The notes under the pieces are model-generated. The model ran no database searches and was not told the origin of the DNA. It worked only from the letters and a program-made list of their open reading frames with translations. This document shows positions 13,124 to 24,671 of a stretch of 64,000 nt of DNA, piece after piece. This DNA is from Boletus sp. NGJ (taxonomy: Eukaryota; Basidiomycota; Agaricomycetes; Boletales; Boletaceae). Made by a program: the position numbers and the translations under genes. Location: the NCBI GenBank assembly GCA_019096195.1, contig JAGTXK010000091.1:868001-932000 (forward strand), read 5' to 3'. Position 1 is the stretch's first letter. Each line of letters begins with the position of its first letter.

Positions 13124-14788
13124 ATGGCAAGAATCCCCAAATTGGCCTCGTCTGTGCACGACATCGGCTCTGAGAAACCTCCGTTTGGTTCCAGGTGAGC
13201 AAGCACTCGCGTTATGTGCCGACAAATGACTCCCGATTGTCAGATTTCTGACAGAGGACACGGACGTTTGGACCCAAAATGCGTGGGATCATGTTTCTCC
13301 TCCTGATGACCAGGCAGAGAGTATTGCTTCTTCTCTCCGAAAGCAACGACTTGCTCCTGTGCCTGACGAGGAGAAAGATATATACAACTCAAAACCTGCA
13401 AAATACTGGTGAGAACATGTTCTTCAACATCGAGCTTGGATTGTGACACAAGAATGACAAGGGACAATTTTTATAAAACGAATGCGGACAACTTTTTTCG
13501 TGATAGAAAATGGTACATTGCTATGTTGATGATTGAATAACTTCACCTCACTTTGACACAGGTTGCATCTAGAATTCCCAGAACTATTGGCAGCTGCAGA
13601 GCCTGAGGTATGTGGTCCCCTCGATTGTCGCGTGCACCCTTACCGCCAACCCAACCAGGCAGGAGCAGTCACTATTTGCGAAATCGGGTGTGGTGAGGCG
13701 TCAACTTGCGTGGTCCAGACCACGTTTCCTCTAAATATAGTCAAGGTGCTGGAAATGCCGCGTTCCCACTACTTTCCGCGAACAAAAACCCTCAACTTGC
13801 GATCCGGGCATACGATTACTCCTCGCATGCAGTCAAGCTAGTGCAGGCAAGTATATTCGCCTCCCTTTTACACTGCTCAGCATAGAACCATTCATGTATA
13901 CCTACAGAACAATCCTCTATACAACAGCCCACCAGTTGGCTCGATTCGATCCGCGGTATGGGATCTCACTTCCGAAAACACACTCCCACCAGGTGTCGAA
14001 CCAACTACAGTCGATATTGTGCTCTGTGTCTTCGTCCTGAGTGCATTACACCCTAATGAATGGGGAAAGGCAATGGCCAACATCCATCGTGTACGTGGCC
14101 TCTAGCTTCGTCATCGCGTGCGTAGTTGTTCATCCCGTCCGGCAGATGCTAAAACCAGGTGGGATCGTCCTAGTCCGTGACTACGGACGATACGATCTCA
14201 CCCAGCTGCGGTTCAAATCTGGGAGAATGCTCGAAGACAGCTTTTACATACGCGGAGACAAGACGCGCGTATACTTTTTCGAGTTAGGTACGTACTCGCG
14301 TCTCCGGTTTTTCTACTGCCTACGAACGTCCGCCGTGGCCACCGAAAGATGAATTAGCCCTGATGTTCACCGGTTCTCGCGCATCGTCGTCGCAAACGAC
14401 GGTTCGAACTACAGAAGAAGCGACGGAGTGTCAAGATCGAGAGGAAGACGGCGGGACTTCCATCTCGAGCCTCGCATCCTATACCCCATCCTCGCATAGT
14501 TCTGCCTCTCCAGCACCGTTCTTGGAGCCGTCGGTGGACCAATCGACTTGTTCATCCAAGGGTCCGGCTCCAGCTGCCCTACCCGCCACCATCCACCCTA
14601 ACCTCCTCGTTCCCCTTGCATCCTGCCCTCCTCACCCCCTGTTCGCCATCGAGCAACTAGGGATAGATCGCAGGTTACTCGTGAATAGGAAGAGGCAGCT
14701 AAAGATGTATAGAGTGTGGATGCAAGGCAAATTCAAAAAGTTGTCCGGCGTTGCAGCTCTCGTCGTGGATCAAGTCCGGGACATGTGA
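13124..14788 (+). CDS. TRM140: tRNA (cytosine-3-)methyltransferase, METTL2/METTL8/Trm140 group
   Basis: An SAM-dependent class I methyltransferase expected to make m3C32 in the anticodon loop of Thr/Ser/Arg tRNAs. The start is ATG 13124 ([15 protein letters not shown]). The first intron is 13195-13243. Conserved blocks are [16 protein letters not shown] and [13 protein letters not shown], the SAM-binding loop [16 protein letters not shown], then [52 protein letters not shown], here split as [14 protein letters not shown] and RYDLTQLRF, and the C-terminal [19 protein letters not shown]. The intron at 13847-13907 has a GC donor (GCAAGT) and an AG acceptor. A Ser/Thr-rich insert of about 90 residues precedes the last conserved block. 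No actin-binding extension like that of yeast Abp140 is present. The exact tRNA targets are inferred. Confidence 0.92.
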
Positions 14789-15063
14789 CAATCGTTCCCC
14801 TCTCTGCTGGCTATCCGACGATACTTTCGGATGGTTCCTACACTAAAACCATATCTGGATCATCATGTTACACACTGCAACAAAAGTGAGGGATACGCAT
14901 GGTTATTCTTGGTAGGATCACTATAGATACAATGATGGGTTCTTGACAAGCCATAATCTCCCCGACGGATTACCGACGGACTTTTCTCCACTAGGCAAAA
15001 TTCGATACAATGGCATCTGACACGAGTTTTGATCCATGGTACCGCATTACACCGCTTCGTAAA

Positions 15064-18000
15064 TTACAAGAAATCTACAGCACGTTTCCGTCCCCGGGAT
15101 GGTCCTAAGACCCCTTGAGCATCATCCACTTCCGTGGTGTCGCGACCATCATGGGTTCTCTCAACCGGAAGATCCCTAACGATATCCGGAGCTGGCTTCT
15201 CCACCCATACGTCATCCTCTACATACCCTCTGTGTTTCTTCCGTTTCTTCTTTGGACGATCCCGTTCCTTAGTTTCTCGCCGCGCTAATATCGAGAGCGA
15301 CTCGCCGCCGTCCTCGTCTACATCAAACGACACGAGAGCACCTGTTTTGGATTTCTTCCCCTTCTTTTCCTTCACAGCAGGCACTTTCGCATTTCCCGAG
15401 TGCGGTTGTGAGTCACGAGGGACGAACGTCGGTTTGAACGTCGATAGATCCACTTTGTCATCCACCGTGGCCCTTGCTTTCGCCCCATCTGTCGCAGTTG
15501 GAGAGACAACCGGCGTCTCGGCGGGTTTCTCCGTCGTTTGTATTGAGATCGAGGGCTGTGAGGGCATCAGAGCCTCAGCAGTATCGTCCCCTGGCGACTT
15601 GTTCTCCTCATCTTCGCTCTCCTCGTCATCGCTTGCAAAGATGGCTTTGAAGATACTCATCGGGGGCCGCTCGTAAGTGAGAATATCGTCCCCTTGTCCA
15701 TCGTCCTCTCCCAGCCCAATGTTCGCCAAGTCTCGCTGGCCACGTGGGACAGCAGGACTCGGCTGTACCTCCGTAACGCTGCCCGTCTCAACGCCACCTG
15801 CGCCACCAGTTGGCGCGTCCGCATTGGCAGACGTCGACGCCTCCGCCGTATCAAAGTGCACTTCCGCGTTAGGATCCTTGACGCCGAACCTCTTGCAGAG
15901 GAGACGCGCAGGCTGCCACGGTTTGACTTCCCTTGTCATCGAACCATACATGCCCAATCGGGCAGCGTGCACCTTTGGCTCTTCCTCCTTCTTTTCCTCC
16001 TCGTCTTCCACGATCGGTTCCTGTTCTCTTTCCATGGACGCTTGTTCTGCAGGGGTATGTAATCCTTCGACGATCTTGGGACCCAACTCGAGTACAGCAG
16101 CGCTCGTAAAACGTCCTGCCATCGCTCCCGAGACAGGACGGTAGAGGGCGGCAGCCTTGGCGAATTCGCTCATCTCGAGTGCATACGTCTCCGGCGTCTG
16201 GGTCTGCAGACGTGCAGGCATAGAGGTCCCAGAACCAGGTTCGGCATGTGCACGCAGATAAGTAGTATATCGGGATTGTTTGTTGGGGTTGGAAGTGAAG
16301 GGTTGGAACCCTTGCAATGCAGCCTGCGCAACGTGTGGTTCTATGTGAAAGATATAAGGTCCTTGGGATGGGAGTGTGCTTGGTGTTGGTTCTTGTTTTG
16401 CCGTATCGACTGTCGAGGGACCGGTGAAACGACTTGCTGTGATGGTCTTGATTCGTTCTTGGTCTTTCTTCGACATGTATTCGAAGACAGAGCGTGGTGC
16501 AGATGGAAGCGGCGTCTCTCCTAGTGCAGCACCTCGCTAAAGGGCGTGTCAGATAGGTGAACGTCGCGTCGCTCGGGGGGGACGAACCTGATCCGGAGAT
16601 ATCCCAATTTTCCATTGGGCATGCCTTTGGGGTTGTCCAGGTACAGGGAAATGTGGTATGTTTTCCTTCTCGCTGAGCGTTGCTCTCTCCCGTTCCCAAA
16701 GGGCCTTTGGATCAGATTTCCACCCTTTTGGTACTTCAGGAAGAGGGAACCTGCAGAGGTCGACTTACGTCGAAGGAGACTTTGACTCCGCAAACGACTT
16801 ACCACGAGACTTCTGCTACCGGTTTTTCTGAAAGTTTGAACCCAGGGAGTACAGGTTTGCCATCGCGGAACACGCCCGGACTGTTTGCTTGTATCTAGAA
16901 TACGTCACGCTACCCGTCCCCCTAGTAAATTGGGGACCTTACCGATGGTGTCCGAACAGTCGTACTGCTGGATTTAGCCCCACGACCACCAATAACAACG
17001 CGTTCTTCATCATGCATGTCGTTGACATCGAAAGCGTGTCGGCTTCTTCCATGACCTATGGCGTGATCATAAACGTCCAAATCATCCTCATCCGCATCGT
17101 TCAACGCGCCCAGTCCAAAACCACCTTTGGAATCAATGTAAGTAACAACAAATTCAAATGTGGACTGTAGGACATACCTGCGAGTCGTGGTTCTTGAGCA
17201 CCCTGCGCACCCTGTTCATGCACCCCCAAACTTGCATGGAGACCCAATGATCTGTTATATCCAAGGCCATGGAAATCATCTTTGCGAAGTACGACGATCA
17301 CTGGTGTATCCTTTGGCGCATACGTGTGTTTCTTGGCCTCCTCATCCACGTCTGGTCCAGTTTTGTCCGGGTCCCGCCCATGCTGAATCTCGCGTTGCCG
17401 CCACGTCACTCTCGGACCTATACCCTGACCTGGCCTCCACCCCATCTTCTTGAGGATACGTCCCCCCGCTGAATCCTTCGGTGAAGGTAACATGGCTTGT
17501 TCGAGCGCGAGGGTGATTGGGCTGACGTGGCGCAGGTTGAGCTAGGACAAATGCACAAGTCGAGAAACAACGCACTCTTTCTGGCTGTCGTCTACGCCGG
17601 TCTTACCGGCTCTCTCAGCCTGGGTACCCCCGAGAATATCCATTTCATCGTGTTCGCTAACGAGCTTTTGGTCCGCACGGAGTTCGGTGAGATCTTCTTC
17701 ATCCATAAAGTCCTCGGGTCTCGCCGTCCGAGCCTTGGCACGATCCGATCGCGAGGAAACGAACGTCGAGGGTGTCCATCCTAAATACGAATTCACATAC
17801 TGAACGCTAAATAGACAATATGACCGGACCAACCTTCCTTTGAACCAACTGAGTTGAAGTACCCGGCAGAGAAACCCCCGGTGAAAGCACCGTGTAGTCT
17901 TCTTCGGCCTTTTTCATCTCTCACCTAGACAGCAAGACATCAGATGAATAGCCCACTGATGAGCAGCAACTGACTTCTTGCTTCCAAAGCGGTACGAATT

Positions 18001-18178
18001 CGCCTGTGTCTCTGGACTTCTCGAGGGGGGGCAGAGGTGTGCCAATCTGCAGGAATTGTGAGCGGTACGAGGGCGGTGAAAGTGAAGAAATTACCAAGCA
18101 AAAGTTTTCATTTGCCCTCTTGCTCGAAGTATCGACACCCAAATCGCCAAGTTTCCGTTTGAGCTTTGCAGAGTTCAT
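15064..18178 (-). CDS. G-patch domain protein, GPATCH1 family (DUF1604 N-terminus)
   Basis: A nuclear RNA-processing factor related to GPATCH1, which associates with catalytic spliceosomes and DEAH helicases. The start is ATG 18178 ([14 protein letters not shown]). The N-terminal DUF1604 region includes [20 protein letters not shown], then [19 protein letters not shown], and [18 protein letters not shown] with [15 protein letters not shown]-patch follows near 17490-17400 ([18 protein letters not shown]). The C-terminal half has acidic stretches, [16 protein letters not shown] and lysine-rich patches, ending ...RKRAVDFL at 15064. Its first 430 bp are duplicated in inverted orientation at 54203-54629, where the copy is broken. 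The intron after KQE uses a GTCAGT donor. Confidence 0.92.
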
Positions 18179-18540
18179 GATGGCCCGTGGCTATCGAGCA
18201 TGTGAGTTGTGCCGTGACAGTCCGAATTACTTAAGCAACCTTGAATGCGAGAGCTCTTGCTACGACTTTCATCATGGCTGCTACTGTTCATATCTACCTG
18301 CCCAGTCAACTGAAGGTGCATCCACTGGCACCACCGAACACTGGATTCGGGCTCTTTCCATCCCGCGTGAAGATATTAAACGATTCACTCTTTACCCACT
18401 CAAATGGGTACGCTTCGCGGAGACCTCTCGGCTACCCCAGGAGGCGAGATAGTTGAGTATAACGTCTGATTCGAAAATCTCGAGCATGAATACTACTACT
18501 ATGCTCCCAACGGTAAGCTTGTGCTTCCTGCTCTATTAAT
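17751..18540 (+). repeat. segmental duplication, copy 1 (GPATCH1 5' end plus HNH-gene 5' end)
   Basis: This 790-bp block is matched, in inverted orientation, by 53815-54629. It spans the first exons of the GPATCH1-like gene, the short divergent intergenic gap, and the first part of an HNH-family gene. The left limit is near GCGAGGAAAC at 17751. The right limit is the motif CTCTATTAAT ending at 18540, after which the two copies diverge. Similarity is high, with small indels. Confidence 0.9.
18274..18540 (+). pseudogene. broken 5' fragment of an HNH-nuclease family gene (copy 1)
   Basis: Starts at ATG 18274 (MAATVHIYLPSQ) like its full counterpart at 54107 (minus). One T is missing relative to that copy just after the SQL codons, so the frame is lost. 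A block of about 25 bp corresponding to ATFTVCGAK is also missing near 18419. The fragment stops inside what is an intron in the intact copy, at 18540, where a LINE remnant begins. It sits head-to-head with the GPATCH1-like gene, 96 bp between start codons. It could still act as part of that gene's promoter. Confidence 0.85.
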
Positions 18541-18812
18541 GCCCATATGAGGTGGGCGGATTCCGATATGGAGCCGGCTCCAAGTATTTGTCCTATTGTT
18601 GGTTGCCACCATTCGGGGAGGGATGCCAGTTGGGGTCATGTGCGACGGGTCAGTTACCATATCGTAAGTCATTCGGGGCTGGGGCATGATAGGATGTGTT
18701 CGAAGTCTTCTACTGGGGCGTTGCAGTGGGCGCATTTTGCCCGATGTTCGTAGATTTGGATGTGGAGCCAGATGAAGAAAATCTTGATTCGGAGGTGAGT
18801 CCAAAGTTCACT
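18541..18812 (-). mobile_element. LINE (non-LTR retrotransposon) 3' fragment
   Basis: On the minus strand one frame reads KCAHCNAPVEDFEHILSCP, the Cys/His knuckle common after the reverse transcriptase/RNase H part of fungal Tad-like LINE proteins. Another frame then gives ILGAGSISESAHLIWAL, which resembles the conserved ISESAHLIW..RNE segment of these proteins. The change of frame and a stop between the two pieces show it is decayed. The fragment ends abruptly at 18541, joined to the HNH pseudogene. Confidence 0.7.
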
Positions 18813-18932
18813 GGGGACTCTCACCCCCGATCTCTCCGAGCTAGGACAAGACGTTCACGAACATTTCCGCTGAGTTTCGACGTTGTATACAGGGTACGCA
18901 TGGGCATCGCCTGTGCAGCTATGGGTACACTC

Positions 18933-20489
18933 TCATGCCCTCAGGCTGTCTTCCACTTCTACATCCACCTCAAAGTGTGGTTCCCACTCCACTTCTTCCT
19001 CATTGTCCGTATCTTGTGCTTTCTCTTTCCGCTCCCCATTTACGACTGTCAATCCTCCAGCATGTCTACCCTCGGCAACAGTTAAACACGTTAGGCGAGT
19101 GCCCTTAGTGTCATATTCCACTTCCGGATGTAGTTGCAAAGTTTCCTTCGTCTCAGCCGGCACTGCTGCCAGGTCATACACGAATATCTTGCCGTCAGAT
19201 GAAATAGTACAGGCGATCGTCGTCTGTGCTCGTGCGTCCTCGCTTTTTGATGGGGTTTTCGGGAGCGCAATATGAAGCGTCTCCACAGCTTTTACTCTAG
19301 CGAGGTATTGGTCAGTTATGCTATGGGCGGAGATATTCTAACATACCTATTTGAATGGCCGACCATCTCGGCGATTATCGTAGGTGGGAATTGTGGATCG
19401 TCAGATACTTGGTATATCGATACTTTTTTATCTTCCGCTGCGACCAATAAAAATTCTCCATCGCCGTTTACGCGCTTACAAAATCGTAGGCCGTGTATTC
19501 TTGATGGATGTGTGACAGTATGTCGCAGGACCATGTCCTACACGGCGACGAGGAATGAACATGCAGATGTATTTGCAAGGACAGCCACATACCGTAGAAA
19601 AGACATCAAGAGAAGACTGGGACTGGACGATGAACATCGAGCCCGACGACGACCATCTTACAACTTCGCCCTCTTCGTGACTAACTTTGAGTAGCGTCCG
19701 CCACCAACATCGAAAATCTTACCTTTTCCCAATTTCGTGCTAGCCGACCCCTTACCACGCATCAAATCCCACATACGCAAGGTCTTGTCATGCCCGACAC
19801 TCAATGCAACTTTTCCAGACGGGTGAATGGCGACAGAATTAACGCGGCCTTTGTGTCCCTTTAGCGAACGGAGGACAGTCCAATCCCGGGCATGGAAAAG
19901 ACATAGTGTGCCATCCTCGGATGCGGAGAGAAGATGAGAACGTGACGGAAATTGGAGATACGTGATAGATCCTGAGTATGGTTATTCTGGCCTGTTGTCT
20001 CCGGCGTCTGAATGAGCACATACCTTGGTGGTGCATCAGACCACCGATCTCTTTCCGCCTTGCCAAGTCCCACACCTTTACGATTTCATCTGAGCTTCCC
20101 GTAGCCAGCCATTTCCCTCCATTCGGTGATGCAGCAACAGCTTTGATAGATGACACGTGTGCAGGAAATATGAAGATGGGGTTCAAATGAAACTCGTAGC
20201 CAGATTCAGAGGACGTGATTGTCCCTTCGAGTCCGTAGAGCAACTTTTCGTAGGAGCCTGCAACGACGACGAAAGAAGCTGGTAACTCAGACTTGCGAGA
20301 TGGTTCTGGAGTGTTTACAATATCTTGATGGGTCACTTTGCGCTTTCCTTTATCTTTTGCAGAGAACGAGACGGATGACTTGCTTTTTGGGAGTTGTTGC
20401 TGATCTGATGGTTTTACCACGATGGGCTTTTCTATCCGGGCCTTTTTGAGGTTTCTTTCCGCCTTTCGAGTGGCTTTTGCTTCTGCCAT
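18933..20489 (-). CDS. MAK11: WD40 ribosome-biogenesis protein, MAK11/PAK1IP1 family
   Basis: Expected to act in 60S ribosomal subunit assembly in the nucleolus. The start is ATG 20489 (MAEAKATRKAERNLKKAR), with a basic, Lys-rich leader. WD repeats follow: FVVVAGSYEKLLYGLEGT; IFPAHVSSIKAVAASPNGGK with LATGSSDEIVKVWDLARR; ITYLQFPSRSHLLSASEDGT; LRSLKGHKGRVNSVAIHPSG with LSVGHDKTLRMWDLMRG; and a later pair with GEFLLVAAEDKKVSIYQV and ACTISSDGKIFVYDLAAVP. The C-terminal tail is acidic (DTDNEEEVEWEPHFEVDVEV) and ends at 18933. About five introns. A frame upstream of ATG 20489 stays open but has no ATG. The 3' neighbour is the LINE remnant. Confidence 0.88.
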
Positions 20490-21126
20490 ATGTGCGTCGT
20501 AGCGTTCTCGGACGCAAAAAAATGCGGTAAAGTCAAAACCTCCAAAAATGGCATACACCTCCGAAGCGTTGCCGATCGCAAGTGACTCAACGTTTGAACT
20601 TTGGAATCCGTCTCTCGGAGCGTTACTCGATTTCTAGGCACTTTCTGCTCTAGTCCAGCGCGAGACATAGAGCGGTCGCGCAACGGGAGCGACACGGAGT
20701 GTTTCTCCACGTCAATTCGTTGAATGTCACGGGTCTGAATTGAACTAAGTGCGTTCACGACGATCTTCTCAGGTCATAACTACTAAACGGAATGACTTGA
20801 GGTCAGCATATCGTCAGTCAGACCGTTAACATGGGAGATTTTATCACAGACTGTCAGGCTGATTCCAATCTCGTCCTTGGCTGACAACACTAAGACATCC
20901 CAGGCTGAGGGTATAAGAACAGTCACTATGAGCGCTTTTCTTTTTTTCCAACTCTTCCTTCCTTTCCTTGGGTCCCAGTGATCCTAGCAGCGTCAGGCAG
21001 CGCTATTTTTGCTTCTTATCCTACCTTATCGTCTCGAGTCTTCAGCGCTGGTCGCACTCCCCCTTGTCATCCATTTCCGAACCTTTTTAGTCCCTGTTCC
21101 ATTCATTAACACAAACGTGATTCGTG
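20490..21126. promoter_or_regulatory. shared upstream region of MAK11-like and secreted-protein genes
   Basis: 637 bp between divergent start codons. A GGTATAAGAAC motif near 20907-20917 is a TATA-like box about 210 bp before the plus-strand ATG. CT-rich pyrimidine stretches (20940-20975, 21030-21095) follow it, as is usual just upstream of fungal transcription starts. Confidence 0.4.
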
Positions 21127-23021
21127 ATGACGATTCTCCACGCACGCTTCGCCGTTCTTGCTTGCCTTTGTGCAGCCCTCCCCCTTGCTCTCCCGCTCCC
21201 TGTGGAAGCTGCATCCCTCTATGGTAGATACTCGACGGAGACGCACCCTTCCGTCCCTTACTCTCAGCGACTGACGCGGACGCGCGACGGGTCTTTCTTC
21301 GGCGGGTCAACTGCAGCTCAGAGGCACGACGGCAACGGTGATAGGTACCAGGTAAGCATCCTCACATGTTCGATGTATCGCGTCGATTCGCCGGTTTACG
21401 ACCCTTTGTGCAGGCACAGGACCACCGAGCCTCGGAGCATCCGCCCCTTCTGCGACGCTACCGCGGCCATGGTCACAACAAGGTTCACAACCAGCAAGGC
21501 CAGGATCCTCATGACCACGCCCATCACAAATCTCCTCGGTCTGCTTTCGCGCGAAGCCGCTACCGTCGAGAATCTGCTCACCTCGGTCGTCGCTCCTCGG
21601 TATATGTCCCCGGAGAGCATGGCAAGACGTATCTGGTCTCTCGGACACCGCCGAGAAATTCGGAGCAGGGGCGTACAGACACAGATAAACGATCGACCCA
21701 TGTCTTCAATCGGCGTCAACTCGACGAAGGCAATCTAATCATGGGGAGGATCGACATCATGGCAAGTTATTTTCCTTATTCAACCGTCTCGTTTTCTCAT
21801 GATTCCCTCCGTCTAGGGTACCTTTCAATCGCCCGGTAGCACCCAGCGTCTTGCGTCATTGTCAGTGGACCCGACTCCAATTGATTGGACGTCTGGTCAG
21901 AATTCCGCCAAAGCATTCCCGTTGAACGCTTCTACGACAAACCAGACTCAGTTCATCATGATTCCTATGGATGAATCATCGTATGCGGCAGGTATGTCTT
22001 AAGCCCCCTACCGATGACATGTCACTAACCTCTCATAGGAAACTCCAGCAAGCACGTTACTCTCGCGACGGAGGTGTTTGATGCAGGCAGCGCTGACATG
22101 GTCATGTATTGCGCCACCTATGATCCGGATCCCGCGGCAACATCTGCGCTCCTCATGACACCTTGCACAGGCGCCATTCAGTCGGCGTCCTCAGCACCCG
22201 ATCCTTGTGCCGACGATGGAAACGACGCTTCCTCGTCAAATCCGCAAGAGAGCCAGATATTCTCTTACGACCCTTCTAGCGGACAGATCGAACCGATATC
22301 AACTACTACTAGCTCCTCAGGCGCTGGCAATGACTCGACCGACCTGACCTCGTGCACTGATGCAAGAGTCCGGAGAGATAACAGCAACTCTACGACGAGT
22401 GGCTCTGTCACACCTTCGAGCACCTCGACGAGTACAGCTCCCACCAACAGCGCCTCACAACAGGCTCGAAACGTCACGCTCGTATACGTCGCCGCTGTCC
22501 CCGAAGTGCCTGCGCCTTCTCCGAGCTCGTCTAATACCACCAACACCACCCAGGCCAGCATCGGTCAGGCGGCAGCCCTCACAACCACCATCACGACGAC
22601 GGTTGTAGTCGCCACGACGGCTTCTGAATCCTCCAGTCGGACTGTCACACCCGCCCAGGCCGCGGTGTCGGTGTCGGTTTCCTCGATTCCTTCCCAGTCG
22701 ACGACCACTGCGGCACCGTCTGCCTTCACCACAGCGACAACAACGCGACCGTCTTTGAGCCTTTTGAGTTCCGTGTCCACCACGACCACGTCGAGAGCAC
22801 CGGGGAACGCAGACGAGTCCCTCGAGGTCGAAATCGTTGGAATTGTACCGTCCACGACCAGTTCCTCGTCGACCACCACCACCACCACGACGACGGCAAA
22901 TCCGTACAGCTCTCCCGCCGTCAGTACGACTCTCGACGCACAGGCCATAGCGTCATCGATCGCAAAGGAGATGGTGTCTCGTCGTGCCCCAGTATTCGCA
23001 TCCGTCACACTAACCCGGTAA
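21127..23021 (+). CDS. secreted or cell-surface Ser/Thr-rich protein, family unknown
   Basis: The start is ATG 21127. Residues 1-28 form a signal peptide (MTILHARFAVLACLCAALPL, then ALPLPVEA). Exons: 21127-21351, 21414-21761, 21817 to about 21991, and 22039-23021. The second intron (21762-21816) has a GC donor (GCAAGT). After the leader come an Arg/His/Asp-rich segment and a more ordered segment (TPIDWTSGQNSAKAFPLNAS to MVMYCATYDPDP) with several Cys. A long Ser/Thr/Ala-rich region with many NxT/S sites follows, typical of heavily glycosylated wall or secreted proteins. The C-terminus (SVTLTR) is not a convincing GPI signal. No catalytic motif was recognised. Confidence 0.75.
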
Positions 23022-23750
23022 TGTAGATGTGACGCCCGCACTACCGAGATGGATGTAGTCACGCCTTTTCAGAAAAACGGATGTATATTGCTTTCAGAGT
23101 GTATGTGTTTGTTGCGAATGATATATGACGACAGACATCGGCTTTCTGCTATTCGCGCGTAGGATCGAGATGTCTGCCAGACTGTTGCACAACACTCCGT
23201 ACATCGTACAAGATTCTATCACCTGAGAGATGTTACACGAGAGGTGGATACCACGACATCACACAGACAAGACCAAGAAAACACAGGTTGATCACAATAT
23301 TCCGGGTTATGCAAGAGGAGGTGCATTACAAGGATCCTCATCGAGAGTTGTCAGCGAGTGCAGCAACAGCAAAGATGCGGACGTTGACAAGTGTCAAAGG
23401 TGGAACGTATTCATCAAGACATGCGTGCGGGAAAATGCAATACGATGACGGATAATTGACGAGAAAAGACAGCGACAGACTCGGACACGCTGGCCACAAA
23501 GTCCTGACCGTGGAAGATTATTGCTGGCCTTACTATAAGATACCACACTGATCATCTTGGCAGATACTTAGTATTTGCAGACGAGACAAAGTCCTAGCCT
23601 GTCCTACCAAAGGACCGGCTTTCCAAGTTTTTAGTATTTTTTGTTCAAGTTCTGAGTCCAATTGACCTGAGAACATGCCACAAGTCAGCCACATGAATCT
23701 GGCACGGTGAGACTATCCGAGTCGGGACGTCACGTATGACCAACCTTGTA
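23022..23750. other. intergenic, convergent 3' ends
   Basis: No gene seen between the stop codons of the secreted protein (plus) and the cofactor B gene (minus). It holds the two 3' UTRs and A/T-richer stretches. Short frames here have no recognisable content. Confidence 0.6.
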
Positions 23751-24671
23751 CTACATCTCCTCGTCATCGAAAGTGATCTCTTCTACAGGAAAGTCCCCGA
23801 CTCTCACTTTATCCGGTCGCACGAAGACCCCATGATTTGGACGACAGGTAAAGTATCGCTCTCCTTGGACGCTACATAAAATATGGCATGATTAATTGAG
23901 ATCGCGACCTAAAGAGGGTAACGTACGATCCATCATTACGCCCAATCGGCTCGTCGTATTCAATGCCGACCCAAACACCTGTCTTTGCGAAAGTAGTCTG
24001 GCCCACGAAACACACCATACCACGCTTATGGAACCCTTCCTCGGTCGATTCGACTTCACAACGTGCACCAATCGGGATGTCTACATCAGTCACAGGTGCG
24101 AGGACGGTCTCCGATGGTGGAGCAAATCGGCCCACTTTGTGCCGTTGCTTGTACGCCAGTACGGAATCTGGAAGAGAGTAGACATGAGGAATGTGCAACG
24201 TCACCTCGTGGTGATGGGTAGGGACCTGTTCTTTTCGCGTACGCGTCGTCACTCAGCTCGAATTTCTCGACCTGGGATACGTCGGAAAGCTGTCCGGTGA
24301 ACGAGGTGGCGGGGTTCGTATCGATCACCTGCGGCATAGACACATTAATTGCGTCGAGTGGATCACGGACACGACGATTGATCTTACATTTATGGTTTGC
24401 AGCGCCGTCAATCCGTAGAAGCCCAGTTGATTATTGTCATCCGAAAGCTGCGCGATCGTCACTCCCTCGTTGTTTTGTATGGAAATACGCTGATTTTGGA
24501 CCGGGATCCCAGTGACGAGCTCAAGTTTTGACTGTACATGAGACGTGAAGCGATGAGGTGATAGAGTAGGGAGATCAGAACCTTGAGCTGCTGGACGGTT
24601 ATGTGGAGGTCAAACCGCCGCTCGGATCGCGTGTCTGGAGAAACTACGAAAACGTTCACGATGCTCGACAT
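23751..24671 (-). CDS. tubulin-folding cofactor B (ubiquitin-like plus CAP-Gly)
   Basis: Cytoplasmic chaperone for alpha-tubulin folding (TBCB, Alf1 in yeast, Alp11 in fission yeast). The start is ATG 24671 (MSSIVNVFVVSPDTRSERRF). The N-terminal ubiquitin-like domain runs through QRISIQNNEGVTIAQLSDD, followed by a short linker with YAKRTDSVLAYKQRHKVGRF. The CAP-Gly domain has GFHKRGMVCFVGQTTFAKTG, VWVGIEYDEPIGRNDGSV and NHGVFVRPDKVRVGDFP. The groove motif is GRNDG instead of the usual GKNDG, a conservative change. The protein ends in an acidic tail, DDEEM, like the family's C-terminal acidic-hydrophobic tail. About four introns; roughly 240 residues. Divergent from the DGAT2 gene. Confidence 0.93.
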
